A program made the translations under genes and the position numbers. Below, one piece after another: positions 1 to 9,845 of a DNA stretch of 64,000 nt. How positions within the stretch are numbered: the stretch's first letter is position 1; every line of letters begins with the position of its first letter. Source of the stretch: Psychroflexus tropicus DSM 15496. Lineage in GTDB: Bacteria > Bacteroidota > Bacteroidia > Flavobacteriales > Flavobacteriaceae. Below the pieces are notes generated by a model. It ran no database searches and was not told where the DNA came from. It worked only from the letters and a program-made list of their open reading frames with translations. Location of the stretch: positions 248,001 to 312,000 of the forward strand of contig NZ_KB905342.1 of the NCBI RefSeq assembly GCF_000378765.1, given 5' to 3'.

Positions 1-507
1 AGACTACTTCTATATACCGCTACTCAAGATTTACAACAGCCCATGGCGATTCGCTACCCGAGAGGACGAGGTGAAATTTTGGACTGGAAAGCCAATTTTA
101 AAGCTTTAGACATAGGAAAGGGCAGATGTTTACGAGAAGGCTCAGAACTGGCTGTATTAAGCTTAGGAAGCATATCAAGCCATGTCTCTAAAAGTATTGA
201 AGCTATCGCTGGCAGGTTCAGCATAGCCCATTACGATTTACGGTTTTTAAAGCCTTTGGATGAAGACCTGCTAAACTCTGTTTTTGAAAAATTTGACCAT
301 ATACTCACAATCGAGGATGGCACTGTGAAAGGTGGTTTTGGAGATGCGGTTCTGGAATTGGCTCAAGCTGAACTCTATAAAGGTGATATTCATAAACTGG
401 GAATACCCGATCAATTTATAGAACACGGAGATACTGATGAACTCTATGAAATCGCTGGGATATCTTTAGGACAAATCAAAGAGAAGATCCTTTCGATCCT
501 AAGTTGA
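1..507 (+). CDS. dxs: 1-deoxy-D-xylulose-5-phosphate synthase, C-terminal part (cut by window edge)
   Basis: This is the 3' end of a thiamine-diphosphate enzyme that condenses pyruvate with glyceraldehyde 3-phosphate, the first step of the MEP isoprenoid pathway. The frame is open from base 1; the in-frame ATG at 43 is internal (it sits in a conserved QQPMAIRYPRG segment), so the gene begins upstream of the window. What is visible is the end of the pyrimidine-binding domain and the transketolase C-terminal domain (HYDLRFLKPLD, EDGTVKGGFG, GIPDQFIEHG). It ends in TGA only 2 bp from the stop of the convergent phosphatase gene, and no terminator lies between them. The family assignment is confident; activity cannot be judged because the ThDP-binding part is missing. 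Confidence 0.93.
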   Translation, partial: RLLLYTATQDLQQPMAIRYPRGRGEILDWKANFKALDIGKGRCLREGSELAVLSLGSISSHVSKSIEAIAGRFSIAHYDLRFLKPLDEDLLNSVFEKFDHILTIEDGTVKGGFGDAVLELAQAELYKGDIHKLGIPDQFIEHGDTDELYEIAGISLGQIKEKILSILS

Positions 508-509
508 TC

Positions 510-1238
510 TTAATTTCTACCCGTTTCATTAGGATACAATTCATACACTGGATCGCTTTGCCAAAACTCTTTAGTATCGATATCTAGAATACTGATGGGC
601 CCTTTAAACGCTGCCCCCGTATCTATATTCCAAACATTGGCTAGATTAACTGGCTCTGTTTTTCCTATGCGAGTGGTAGGCGTATGACCGATATAAATCT
701 CTTTAAACAGTTTTAGTCTGCTAGGATAAAAATCATCCTCTGGTTGTAAAGATTTATCCATAGCCAAAACCATTTCCCAAAGGGTTCTATCCCAATACAC
801 CGTATTCGAGTAGAATTCTGAAGTCGGTCCATGCATGTTGGCAAAACCCGCATGAAGAAATAGCCTATTCTGTTCATCTATATAGTAATCAGTTAGATTT
901 TCAAGGAATAAACGGTGCAGGTCTTTGATGGTAGAACTCACATCCTGATAAGCTTTCATCGTGCTATCTCCTCCGTGTTGTAACCATTTAGGGATAGATT
1001 CTGCCGTTCTAAACCAGTTAAGCACCAATGCATCATGATTCCCTCTTATAAAAATACAATCCTGCTCCTCTTTCAGCTGTATTAAATAAGATAGTAATTC
1101 CGGTGTACCACTCCATCCGTCGACATAATCACCTAAAAAGATTAATTGATCTTCTTTCTCTACTTTTGCTCGTTTCATCACCTGCTCCAAAGCATTATAC
1201 CCTCCATGTATATCACCAATCACCAGCGTTCTGCTCAT
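510..1238 (-). CDS. PPP-family metallophosphatase (serine/threonine phosphatase-like)
   Basis: 242-residue cytosolic metallophosphoesterase of the bacterial PPP type (PrpA/PrpE or Ap4A-hydrolase-like). The dinuclear-metal signature is complete: GDIHG (residues 8-12), GDYVDG (36-41), RGNHD (65-69), a histidine in LFLHAGF near 128 and another in YIGHTPT near 184. The length fits the single-domain family. Its ATG lies one base after the stop of the AlbA_2 gene at 1240-2379, so the two are probably co-transcribed and translationally coupled. The substrate could be a phosphoprotein or a dinucleoside polyphosphate; nothing in the sequence decides this. Confidence 0.85.
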   Translation of the reverse strand: MSRTLVIGDIHGGYNALEQVMKRAKVEKEDQLIFLGDYVDGWSGTPELLSYLIQLKEEQDCIFIRGNHDALVLNWFRTAESIPKWLQHGGDSTMKAYQDVSSTIKDLHRLFLENLTDYYIDEQNRLFLHAGFANMHGPTSEFYSNTVYWDRTLWEMVLAMDKSLQPEDDFYPSRLKLFKEIYIGHTPTTRIGKTEPVNLANVWNIDTGAAFKGPISILDIDTKEFWQSDPVYELYPNETGRN

Positions 1239-1239
1239 C

Positions 1240-2379
1240 TTAATTGTATTTAATTTTTCGTAAAATTCTCATATTGTCTTTTAACCTCTGATAAGCTTTT
1301 TGATGACTTTGATTTAGTAAAGGCTTTGCCTCTTCCAGCTTGCCTAATGAATTTTCGAAACCATTGAGGTAAGCAATAAGATAAATTGTTGAGAGATTCA
1401 CCATTTCGCTTTGTTCAGCATTGCTAAGATTCAATTTCTTTTTGAGCTTATGCAATAAACTATCGTTATGATTTAGATAATGTCTTAAGGTCTTTTGGTC
1501 AAACTGAGGGGCTTCAAATACCAATTTGGATTCTATATCATAATTCATATTGTCTCTAAAATTGATACTCACCTTTTCCAAGGGATAGTATTTAAATTTA
1601 TTCTGAAGACCGAGCTGAACATATTCCAAAATTTCAAACTTGTCCTCATCAAATTGAATTTCAACTTCATCTAAATCAGAATAAAACAATTTGACCTGTT
1701 CATTGATTAGTTGAATGTTGACTCGGGAATAAAAGGTTTTATCTCCAACTGTTTTGGGTTTAGCCGCCCAACAGAGGACAAAATACTCTTTAAAAACTTT
1801 ATATTGAGGGTTAAAATCTTTACTCTTTAATATAAAGTCGTGAAAGCCATCTAGGGTGAGTTCAATATTATTTTGGGAGTTCTGTTCTATCGCAGAAACT
1901 ATTTCTGAATTGATATCCTTGATTTCAATATCAAATACCTTTGGCTTGCTGATGCTACCTTCCCGCATAAATACAGTCCCTCCCCAGTACTTCCAGATAT
2001 TTTTCCGCAATGAGCAGATGCTGTTATCTCGTTTAGGCCGAATACTCACCAGGCCTACTACTTTATCCTCTGGTAAATGAGGAAACTGAACATTTTCATA
2101 GGAGACCACGGGAGGATGATCCAAATAGGCGTTGATTAAATTCTGGATTTTACTATCATCAAAAAAGTCTACCCCAACAATTTCATTATTTTCATCTTGA
2201 ATGCCGATGACAATATAAGAGTTGTTATCTGGATTGGTATTAGAAAGCGAACACACATGCTTTAGAAATTTGGCTTTCCCTTCCTTGGTACCTATATCGA
2301 CTCGCAGCTTCTTATCATAGAAGCTATTTTCTCCATTGTGAGCTAGCAGATTTTTAATAAGTAGACGCTTGTTAATCAT
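1240..2379 (-). CDS. Schlafen/AlbA_2 domain protein (putative ATP- or nucleic-acid-binding)
   Basis: 379 residues. The N-terminal ~150 residues resemble the AlbA_2 (divergent AAA-4, Schlafen) domain: a KEGKAKFLKHVCSLSNTN helix, then YIVIGIQDENNEIVGVDFF, and a strand with VGLVSIRP. A typical AlbA_2 protein has a glycine-rich AfaNtxGG motif; here that position reads NTNPDNNS, so the nucleotide-binding loop is atypical. The C-terminal ~220 residues match no domain I recognise; they are charged and include QSEMVNLSTIYLIAYLNGFENSLGKLEEAK. There is no signal peptide. It precedes the metallophosphatase by one base. Related proteins are variously annotated as transcriptional regulators or ATP-binding proteins; no biochemical role can be assigned from sequence. 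Confidence 0.65.
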   Translation of the reverse strand: MINKRLLIKNLLAHNGENSFYDKKLRVDIGTKEGKAKFLKHVCSLSNTNPDNNSYIVIGIQDENNEIVGVDFFDDSKIQNLINAYLDHPPVVSYENVQFPHLPEDKVVGLVSIRPKRDNSICSLRKNIWKYWGGTVFMREGSISKPKVFDIEIKDINSEIVSAIEQNSQNNIELTLDGFHDFILKSKDFNPQYKVFKEYFVLCWAAKPKTVGDKTFYSRVNIQLINEQVKLFYSDLDEVEIQFDEDKFEILEYVQLGLQNKFKYYPLEKVSINFRDNMNYDIESKLVFEAPQFDQKTLRHYLNHNDSLLHKLKKKLNLSNAEQSEMVNLSTIYLIAYLNGFENSLGKLEEAKPLLNQSHQKAYQRLKDNMRILRKIKYN

Positions 2380-2440
2380 AGACTTGTCTAAAATTACAAG
2401 AAAAATCTTAATTGGTCTTGATCACAGTTTGAAATGAGTA

Positions 2441-2486
2441 CAAAAAAAAGACCTCACAGTCCCGAAAATTTGGGACTGTGAGGTCT
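2441..2486 (-). terminator. Rho-independent terminator of the TonB-dependent receptor gene
   Basis: A perfect 15-bp stem (2449-2463 paired with 2472-2486) encloses an 8-nt loop. On the minus strand it is followed by a run of eight T (2442-2449 on the plus strand are A). It lies about 25 bases past the receptor stop codon. Confidence 0.92.
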
Positions 2487-2510
2487 AGAGCATTTATAAC
2501 TTATCTACTG

Positions 2511-5500
2511 TTAGTTAAAGATATATCTTAAACCAACTTGCATTTGCCATCTAGAAGATAAAATACCTGAGTCATCGAAGTTTTGTATACCTTCTTCGTT
2601 AAGACGATTGTTGAAAGAAAATTCTGGGTTTGGACCAGCTACTTCAGTAGTTAATACTTCCACATCTCCAGAAATAAATGGCCTACGTCCCCAATCTTTA
2701 TTGATTAGATTAGTAAAATTAAAAATGTCAAAAGATGCTTGTAAAGTGTGCTTCTTATTAAAAGCTTGAATTGAAAAATCCTGTAGAAATTTTAAATCCA
2801 ATATATGACTCCATGGACCGAAATCACCATTTCGTTCAGCATATTGCCCTCTTCTTTCTCTTAAATATTCATTATTTTCAATAAAACTATTAAAGTTTTC
2901 CCATTGTGTTTGTTGCTGCTCTGGAGTACCAATGAAAGTTATTTCATTCGCGTTTCTAGGAATATAAATTAAAGCATTATCTCTATCATCGTCATTAAGT
3001 AAATTCTCTTCATTATTATAAATAAAACTGTATGGAGTACCCTGCTGACCAGTATAAAATAAAGATAATGTACTTTTCACGTTATCATTCCACTCGTACT
3101 CATAAGAAACATTAGCTGCAATTCTGGACCCTGAAGCGAAGCCTGAACGCTGTATACCAGGATTTGCATTCTTTCCATTTACAGTTGTAAGTGTGTTCCA
3201 CTGAGAAGAATTTTGGGAGGATGTTCCATCAAAAATACTGTAAGCATCTCCATAAGTATAAGCTACTTGACCAGCAAACCCGTTTTCAAATGGTTTTGTT
3301 AATTTGAACGTCGCGTTATAAGAGTAGCCTTCATTTGTATTGGTTCCTAAATAAATACCAGAATAAGTATCATCTATTACATCTGTTCTATCATAAAAAG
3401 GTCTACCATCTGCTCCATTTAAGCGTCCAATTGGTCCTTTAACATTAAGGTTTTCATAAAATACCGCATTCAGAACATCATTGTAAAGGAACTCTCCAGA
3501 AGCAATTAAACCCCATACTGGTAATTTTTGATCTACAGCAATATTATATTTCGCCACTTGAGGTAATTTTATGTCAGGTGCAAATAAATCGATTTGACCA
3601 CCTACTCCTCCAGTTCCAGGTTCAGCGCCTGGCTGTACGGGTTGATTATTTATATCGCCACTAAAGAAAACATCTCCAGGTAATTGGAAATCTCTAACTT
3701 CACCAACTACAGTACCTGTATTGTTGTAGGCGCCTCCAGGCCATACTAAGGGAATTCTCGAGGTAAATACACCTACACCACCTCTTACTTGTGTAGTTTT
3801 GTTTCCACCTACATCCCAGGAAAAACCAAGTCTTGGAGAAAAGTGAATCTGAGCATCAATCGGTTTTCCTACTCTCGCTCCTTGAAGGTCCTTTCCGTTT
3901 GCTTCTAAAAGAGCAACTGTTCTTGTATTAAAGTCTGGATTATCAATTCCATCTTCAAAAAATGGTACATCAATACGAAGTCCTAAACTAACTCGAAAAT
4001 CATCACTAACATCTACGTCGTCCTGAACATAGAATCCTAATTGAGAATAAGAAAACTCTGCAGCTCCTTGTGAATTGTCACCAACACCACCTAATAAAGA
4101 ATAACCTCTTCTAAAAAATCTTGCTGGTGCTTCATTTCCATCAACACCGTCTAAATAAGTGTTGAAATCAGCTAATGATCTAAACGTGTAATCTCCAAAA
4201 TTCTGTCTAAAGAAAACATTCTTAGAATCAAAGTATTCGAAGTTTGCACCAAAAGTTAACTTGTGACGACCACTATACACTTCAAAGTTATTAGTGATGT
4301 TCAACACTTTTTGTTCTAATAAGTTAGCCGTAGAAAACGGTTCAGAACCGAAAAATATATTACCAGAGAAGAATTCATCACCAATTTGTCTATTATCCTG
4401 AATTCTAACTGCTGGGAATGGATTTCCTATTGGGCTTCTATCATCTACAACATCAGTATAGGCCACAATCAAGTTATTTGAAATATCAGAACCATTTGTG
4501 TATTTCCACTCTAAAGTTGAAGAATTTGATCGTGAAGGGAAAAGTACCCCTCTATTATTATAATTGATATTCGAAATTGTACTAGACCTAGGATCTCTTT
4601 GTTCAGCTTCAACATAGTTATTTCTAAATGTCAAGCTATTATTGTTGTTTATGTTCCAGTCAAGACGTGTAGTAATCTTATCACTAACCAGACTACTAGT
4701 ATTACTATCAAAACTACCAGGATCATAACCGTATGTGTTAATTAACCCTTGCCTAAGGGCTGCGAGGTCTGATGGTGTAGAAGCTCCTTGATAAAGAGCA
4801 ACATTAAAAGGCTGAGGGGTTTGCTCATCTTGTCTTTCATAGTTGATGAAGTAAAATAATTTATCTTTTACAATTGCTCCACCAACTCTTGCTCCAAAAA
4901 GCTCAGCAGTAAAATCATCAAGCCTTTCTCTATTCTCTTCACTTATGGCTGTAGGAGTTTTCCCTGCTAAATCTTGATTTCTTAAATAATAGTAAGCCGA
5001 ACCTTCTGTATTATTTGTTCCCGAACGTGTAATTGCGTTTATAGAACCTCCAGCAAAACCGGATTGTCTCACATCAAATGGAGAAAGGTTTACCTGGAAT
5101 GACTCAATCGCATCAATAGAAATTGGGCTTACACCGGTTTGCCCTCCATTAGTTCCTGTTGGAGAGAGTCCAAAAGCATCATTGTTTACAGCACCATCAA
5201 TATAGATCGCATTGTAACGGTTGTTTTGCCCTCCTAGTGAAATACTTCCGCTCTCTCCAACTTGAGCTTCCGGAGTTTTTCTAATGAAGTCTCCTAATGA
5301 TCTTGTAGCAGATGGTAAATTTAAGATTTCTCTATTTGAAATATTAGTATTGGATCCAGTTTGGCCAGAATCAAAAATGCCATTCTTAGACGCTGAAATG
5401 ATGACTTCATCTAATGCATTGTTCGACTCCGCCATTTGTCTGCTAATTTTTTCAGCATCACCAAGTCTTAAAAAAACTCCTTCTAACAGAATATCTTCAA

Positions 5501-5750
5501 AACCTACATAAGTAATTTTTACAGTGTAAGGTCCGCCAACACGCATGTTGGGTATTCTGTAGAATCCATCAAAATCGGTTACAACACCGTACTGAGTTCC
5601 AGTTGGTGTATGCACAGCAATAACATTAGCTCCCGGAAGAGGCTGGTCGTTGTTGTCTGTGATCTGACCGTTAATAGAGGAAGTTGTTACCCCTTGTGCA
5701 AATAAACCTACTCCCATCATTAAGAATAAGCCAAGTAGCAATTTTTTCAT
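2511..5750 (-). CDS. Oar-like TonB-dependent receptor with carboxypeptidase-regulatory-like N-domain
   Basis: 1079-residue outer membrane protein. A signal peptide (residues 1-19, ending LFAQ) is followed by a CarboxypepD_reg-like beta-sandwich (about 25-105: GQITDNNDQPLPGANV, TDFDGFYRIPNM, VTYVGF-type end), a plug domain (about 115-245, with LGGQNNRYNAIYIDGAVNND and GSINAITRSGTN), then a long beta-barrel ending in GLRYIFN, an aromatic-rich C-terminus typical of barrel assembly. Length and the plug sequence fit the Oar/OmpA-related receptors of Bacteroidota rather than SusC, whose signature I do not see, and no SusD partner is adjacent. The cargo is unknown: peptide, siderophore or glycan are all possible. 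It is monocistronic with a strong terminator. A near-consensus -7 box (TACTTTG, plus-strand 5780-5786) precedes it. Confidence 0.9.
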   Translation of the reverse strand: MKKLLLGLFLMMGVGLFAQGVTTSSINGQITDNNDQPLPGANVIAVHTPTGTQYGVVTDFDGFYRIPNMRVGGPYTVKITYVGFEDILLEGVFLRLGDAEKISRQMAESNNALDEVIISASKNGIFDSGQTGSNTNISNREILNLPSATRSLGDFIRKTPEAQVGESGSISLGGQNNRYNAIYIDGAVNNDAFGLSPTGTNGGQTGVSPISIDAIESFQVNLSPFDVRQSGFAGGSINAITRSGTNNTEGSAYYYLRNQDLAGKTPTAISEENRERLDDFTAELFGARVGGAIVKDKLFYFINYERQDEQTPQPFNVALYQGASTPSDLAALRQGLINTYGYDPGSFDSNTSSLVSDKITTRLDWNINNNNSLTFRNNYVEAEQRDPRSSTISNINYNNRGVLFPSRSNSSTLEWKYTNGSDISNNLIVAYTDVVDDRSPIGNPFPAVRIQDNRQIGDEFFSGNIFFGSEPFSTANLLEQKVLNITNNFEVYSGRHKLTFGANFEYFDSKNVFFRQNFGDYTFRSLADFNTYLDGVDGNEAPARFFRRGYSLLGGVGDNSQGAAEFSYSQLGFYVQDDVDVSDDFRVSLGLRIDVPFFEDGIDNPDFNTRTVALLEANGKDLQGARVGKPIDAQIHFSPRLGFSWDVGGNKTTQVRGGVGVFTSRIPLVWPGGAYNNTGTVVGEVRDFQLPGDVFFSGDINNQPVQPGAEPGTGGVGGQIDLFAPDIKLPQVAKYNIAVDQKLPVWGLIASGEFLYNDVLNAVFYENLNVKGPIGRLNGADGRPFYDRTDVIDDTYSGIYLGTNTNEGYSYNATFKLTKPFENGFAGQVAYTYGDAYSIFDGTSSQNSSQWNTLTTVNGKNANPGIQRSGFASGSRIAANVSYEYEWNDNVKSTLSLFYTGQQGTPYSFIYNNEENLLNDDDRDNALIYIPRNANEITFIGTPEQQQTQWENFNSFIENNEYLRERRGQYAERNGDFGPWSHILDLKFLQDFSIQAFNKKHTLQASFDIFNFTNLINKDWGRRPFISGDVEVLTTEVAGPNPEFSFNNRLNEEGIQNFDDSGILSSRWQMQVGLRYIFN

Positions 5751-5889
5751 TTGAAAATGTTTTTGTTTATAATTTGCTGCAAAGTAAACTCAGATTGAAA
5801 GTTCTAATATTAAGCTAAGGTTAAGAAACCTTGTTAAAAAAGTAATATGAAACTAATCTACATAAGGAGTTTGGTGAGTCAGAAAAAGA

Positions 5890-5928
5890 GTAAAAACTTT
5901 TAAGCCAAGCCAGTTGTGGTTTGGCTTG
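5890..5928 (-). terminator. Probable terminator of the M23 peptidase gene
   Basis: A 10-bp stem (5902-5911 with 5918-5927, one G-U pair) with a 6-nt loop is followed on the minus strand by a T-rich run (plus-strand 5890-5901). It lies about 40 bases downstream of the M23 stop codon. The T tract is interrupted, hence moderate confidence. Confidence 0.5.
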
Positions 5929-5965
5929 ACACCTTAAAGCAACGGATAAAAATTAACAGCTATTA

Positions 5966-7219
5966 TTATAAAATAGACTTGTAGTCCACCTGGTCTATTT
6001 TAACCTTTAAGGGTTCAATAAAGTCGAAATAAACAGGCTTTAATTCTTCCTTCATGGGTTCTGCATCAGGAAGTTCTTGCTTATAGGGATCAACTTGCCT
6101 GCCATTAACCCAGAATCGGTAACAAACGTGAGGACCGGTAGCTAAACCAGTCTGACCTACATAACCTATGATTTCACCTTGTTTGACATATTGACCAACC
6201 TTCACCGCTCGTCTGGACATGTGAAGGTATTGCGTAGAGTATTTGTTGGTATGTCTAATTTTTACATACTTACCATTTCCTCTGGTATAACTAGACTTAG
6301 TGACAACTCCGTCTGCAGTAGACCAGATAGGTGTTCCTGTTCCTGCAGCATAGTCAGTCCCTTTATGAGCTTTCCATCGTTTTTGTACGGGATGGAAACG
6401 TCGTCTGGTATATCTAGATGAGATTCTATTAAATTTTAATGGGGCTTTTAGAAAGAATTTTCTCAAGGTTTTGGCGTTTTCATCAAAATAATCAGTACGA
6501 CCGGTTGTGGAATCTACCTCAAATTCAAAAGCATAAAATTCACGCCCTCTGTGTTTCAGTACAGCTGCATCTATAGATTCTAAGCCAGCGTAAATAGTAT
6601 CGTCAATATACTTTTCTTTGTAGATCAGCTTGAACTGATCCCCTTTCTGAAGTCTAAAAAAGTCCACACTCCATTGATAGATATCTGCAAATCTGTTGGT
6701 CAACAAGTAATCTAAGCCTGCTTCATCTATAGCTGCTGAAAGCGATGAAGAAATTACACCCGATGTAGATTTTTGCTTAATCGTTACTGGTTTAGACTTA
6801 GCCTGACCCTTCAAACTATCCAAACTAATAACTGCATAGTCAATTAAAGACTTTTGGTATACAAAATGCTGAACTCGCTGAGTAGAATCTTTACTTTTAA
6901 AAAGCACATAAGGCTTACCTGAGTTAATTCTTCTAAAATTCATTATAGAATCTGGAATGCCTTCTGTAATTTGATATACTTTGGCTGGACTCACTCCGTG
7001 ACTATCCATAATAGTCCCAAAAGTTTCTCCTCGTCTTACCGTGTCGAAAACCACCTCAAAATTACTTAAGTCGAAACCAAACACTTTAGGCTTAGTTTCA
7101 AGCTTAATGGTCTTTACTTGTTCGTTTTCCGGAACAGTTTGTTTCACATCATCCTGACAAGAGTAAATAAAAAAGCTTAGTATTATTAAGAGGAAATGAA
7201 ACTTGAAGGGTCTTTGCAT
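5966..7219 (-). CDS. M23-family peptidoglycan endopeptidase, lipoprotein
   Basis: Predicted lipoprotein of 417 residues. I start it at the ATG at 7219; a TTG 24 bases earlier would add 8 residues. From the ATG there is a compact lipoprotein signal with lipobox FIYSC (Cys21). The central 240 residues are an M23-associated N-terminal region (including a LysM/OapA-like stretch, TVRRGETFGTIM, near 60). The peptidase domain carries HKGTD (His285, Asp289), a central YLH (His333) and GPHVC (His364, Cys366). The usual last motif is HxH; here the second His, normally a zinc ligand, is Cys, which could still bind zinc. The likely role is cross-link cleavage in peptidoglycan at the inner face of the outer membrane. 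The gene appears monocistronic. Confidence 0.87.
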   Translation of the reverse strand: MQRPFKFHFLLIILSFFIYSCQDDVKQTVPENEQVKTIKLETKPKVFGFDLSNFEVVFDTVRRGETFGTIMDSHGVSPAKVYQITEGIPDSIMNFRRINSGKPYVLFKSKDSTQRVQHFVYQKSLIDYAVISLDSLKGQAKSKPVTIKQKSTSGVISSSLSAAIDEAGLDYLLTNRFADIYQWSVDFFRLQKGDQFKLIYKEKYIDDTIYAGLESIDAAVLKHRGREFYAFEFEVDSTTGRTDYFDENAKTLRKFFLKAPLKFNRISSRYTRRRFHPVQKRWKAHKGTDYAAGTGTPIWSTADGVVTKSSYTRGNGKYVKIRHTNKYSTQYLHMSRRAVKVGQYVKQGEIIGYVGQTGLATGPHVCYRFWVNGRQVDPYKQELPDAEPMKEELKPVYFDFIEPLKVKIDQVDYKSIL

Positions 7220-7296
7220 GGAGGTTTTAATTGAAAACGTCAAAAAATTATATTAGTATAAAAAATAAAACAAATTTAATTGGCGAAAGCTTGTAA

Positions 7297-7328
7297 TCAA
7301 AAAAACCTCTAAAAAGAGGTTTTTTTGA
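7297..7328. terminator. Bidirectional Rho-independent terminator at the end of the ATP synthase block
   Basis: An A-tract, CCTCT, a short A-rich loop, AGAGG and a run of T (stem about 7300-7310 with 7315-7325) form a hairpin with T runs on both strands. It follows the atpG stop (7344) by about 16 bases on the minus strand. Confidence 0.88.
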
Positions 7329-7343
7329 TAGGTTTGGTAGTAT

Positions 7344-8213
7344 CTAACTATCCGCTAAAGCTTCAGCTCCGGCAACAATTTCTAAAATTTCATTAGTAAT
7401 CGAAGCTTGTCTGGCTTTGTTATAAGATAATTTTAAATCATCTCTCAACTCTGTGGCGTTATCTGTGGCTTTGTGCATGGCCGTCATACGTGCTCCATGT
7501 TCTGAAGCAACAGAGTCTCTTATGGCTTTGAACAATTGAATTTTTAAAGACTTCGGAATCAACTCTTCAACAATCTCTTCCTTGTTAGGTTCAAAAATAT
7601 AGTCTGAAGATAAATTTCCTTCCTCTTTTTGGCTAGCTGGCTTGATCGGTAAAAATTGCTCTGTAGTTACAATTTGGGTAGCTGCATTTTTAAAGCTATT
7701 ATAAACCAATTCTATTTTGTCGAAAGTATGTGATTTAAATTGAGTCATAAGCTCTTCAGCTATTTCAGCTACAACTTCATAGGTGAGGTCATCATAAATC
7801 TCATTATGGTTTCCAACAGCATCGTGTGATTTGTTCAATACATCACCAGCTTTTTTACCAATATTGAGAATTTTCACCTCTTTACCAGCGTATGTTTCTG
7901 TCGCAAGGCTTCTTACTCGCTTAACTATGTTGGTATTGAAAGCACCAGCAAGTCCTCGATTGGAAGATATAGCAACAATCAAAACTGAATTCACATCTCT
8001 TTGATCTGAATAAGGGCTATTCGTATCATTTTCTAGAGAAGCACTTAAACTCTGCAAAAGCTCAGTAAGCTTTTCTGCATAAGGACGCATGTCCTCGATT
8101 GCATTTTGAGCTCGGTTCAACTTTGCAGCAGAGACCATTTTCATGGCACTGGTAATCTGCATGGTAGATGATACCGATGTGATTCTACTTCTTAATTCCT
8201 TTAAATTAGCCAT
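7344..8213 (-). CDS. atpG: F1Fo ATP synthase gamma subunit
   Basis: 289 residues, the normal size for the rotor shaft that turns inside the alpha3beta3 head. N- and C-terminal helices are recognisable: LKELRSRITSVSSTMQITSAMKMVSAAKL at the start, and KATDNATELRDDLKLSYNKARQASIT with EILEIVAGAEAL at the end, which form the coiled-coil shaft. The ATG is 10 bp after the atpA stop. It is the last gene of the block; the bidirectional terminator follows. The beta and epsilon genes do not follow, which is the usual split arrangement in Bacteroidota (atpDC at another locus). Confidence 0.97.
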   Translation of the reverse strand: MANLKELRSRITSVSSTMQITSAMKMVSAAKLNRAQNAIEDMRPYAEKLTELLQSLSASLENDTNSPYSDQRDVNSVLIVAISSNRGLAGAFNTNIVKRVRSLATETYAGKEVKILNIGKKAGDVLNKSHDAVGNHNEIYDDLTYEVVAEIAEELMTQFKSHTFDKIELVYNSFKNAATQIVTTEQFLPIKPASQKEEGNLSSDYIFEPNKEEIVEELIPKSLKIQLFKAIRDSVASEHGARMTAMHKATDNATELRDDLKLSYNKARQASITNEILEIVAGAEALADS

Positions 8214-8223
8214 AAGTTAATGG

Positions 8224-9804
8224 TTATGCTTTGTATTTCGCAGATATTTCTTTGGCTGCACTTGTAAGCGCATCTGTAATTTCATCTGTAAGCTTACCTG
8301 CTTTTAATTGATCTAAAGTTTCTCTATGCTTAGCATTTAAAAAGTTTAGATAATCTTTTTCAAATTCTTTAATCTTTTCAACAGGAACTTCCCTCATCAA
8401 GTTTTTAGTTCCTGCGTAAACAATCGCGATTTGATCTTCAACTGCATAAGGACTTGCCTCTGCCTGTTTTAGAATCTCAACGTTACGCTTACCTTTCTCA
8501 ATGGTATTTTGAGTAGAAGCATCCAAATCTGATCCAAACTTGGCGAAGGCTTCAAGTTCTCTATATTGTGCCTGGTCTAATTTAAGAGTACCAGCCACTT
8601 TCTTCATGGATTTAATCTGAGCAGAACCTCCCACACGAGAAACAGAGATACCAACGTCAATTGCAGGTCTTACACCAGAGTTAAATAAGTCTGAAGTAAG
8701 AAATATCTGTCCATCTGTAATGGAGATGACGTTTGTAGGAATATAGGCAGAAACATCACCAGCCTGAGTTTCAATAATTGGAAGCGCTGTTAAAGAGCCG
8801 CCCCCTTTTACTTTATCTTTTAGAGCTTCTGGTAAATCGTTCATCTGACTGGCAATACCATCGTCATTAATGATTTTGGCAGAACGTTCTAATAATCTTG
8901 AGTGAAGGTAAAATACATCACCAGGATAAGCTTCACGGCCTGGAGGTCTTCTTAACAATAACGACACCTCACGGTAAGCTACCGCTTGTTTAGATAAATC
9001 ATCATAGATAATAAGAGCCGGTCTTCCCGTATCTCTAAAATATTCACCGATAGCCGCCCCAGCTAATGGAGCATAAACCTGCATTGCTGCGGGGTCTGAA
9101 GCATTAGCTGCAACAATTGTAGTGTAAGCAAGTGCTCCTCTTTCTTCTAAAAGATTAGCAATACCTGCAACAGTAGAGGCCTTTTGACCTACGGCAACAT
9201 AAATACAGTATACTGGTTCACCTTTATCGTAAAATTCTTTCTGGTTCAGGATGGTATCAATACAAACTGAAGTTTTACCAGTCTGTCTATCACCAATCAC
9301 TAACTCTCTTTGTCCTCTTCCTACCGGAACCATCGCATCAATCGACTTGATACCGGTTTGCATTGGCTCGGTAACAGGCTCTCTATAAATAACACCTGGT
9401 GCTTTTCTTTCGATAGGCATCAAGAAGGTTTCCCCTTCGATATCGCCTTTTCCATCGATAGTTTCACCAAGGGTATTAACAACACGTCCTACAATCCCTT
9501 CTCCAACTTGAATTGAAGATATTTTTTTGGTTCGTTTTACAGAATCCCCTTCATTGATATCGGTAGATTTACCAAGAAGTACAACACCTACTGTATCTTC
9601 TTCCAGGTTAAGAACCATACCATTGAGTCCTCCTTCAAATTCTACAAGCTCTCCTAACTGAGCGTTGGTAAGACCATAAACATTGGCAATACCATCTCCG
9701 ACGCGAAGAACTGTTCCTACTTCATCTAGTGAGGTTTCAGATTCGAAACCAGAAATTTGCTTTTTTAAGATTGCTGAAACTTCAGCAGAGTTTACTTCAG
9801 CCAT
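8224..9804 (-). CDS. atpA: F1Fo ATP synthase alpha subunit
   Basis: 526 residues, slightly longer than the E. coli protein (513). It shows the N-terminal beta-barrel (to about 95), the nucleotide-binding domain with P-loop GDRQTGKTS (about 171-179), the [16 protein letters not shown] strand with conserved [24 protein letters not shown], and the C-terminal helical domain with [22 protein letters not shown]. The alpha P-loop binds a regulatory nucleotide; catalysis is on beta, which is encoded elsewhere. It lies 41 bp downstream of atpH. Confidence 0.98.
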   Translation of the reverse strand: MAEVNSAEVSAILKKQISGFESETSLDEVGTVLRVGDGIANVYGLTNAQLGELVEFEGGLNGMVLNLEEDTVGVVLLGKSTDINEGDSVKRTKKISSIQVGEGIVGRVVNTLGETIDGKGDIEGETFLMPIERKAPGVIYREPVTEPMQTGIKSIDAMVPVGRGQRELVIGDRQTGKTSVCIDTILNQKEFYDKGEPVYCIYVAVGQKASTVAGIANLLEERGALAYTTIVAANASDPAAMQVYAPLAGAAIGEYFRDTGRPALIIYDDLSKQAVAYREVSLLLRRPPGREAYPGDVFYLHSRLLERSAKIINDDGIASQMNDLPEALKDKVKGGGSLTALPIIETQAGDVSAYIPTNVISITDGQIFLTSDLFNSGVRPAIDVGISVSRVGGSAQIKSMKKVAGTLKLDQAQYRELEAFAKFGSDLDASTQNTIEKGKRNVEILKQAEASPYAVEDQIAIVYAGTKNLMREVPVEKIKEFEKDYLNFLNAKHRETLDQLKAGKLTDEITDALTSAAKEISAKYKA

Positions 9805-9845
9805 AATTTATTGTGCATTAAATGGTATATACATACCGTTTAGTA

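Noticed and set aside
7220-7243. Longer M23 lipoprotein form starting at TTG 7243
   Set aside because: It would put 8 residues before an already complete lipoprotein signal peptide.
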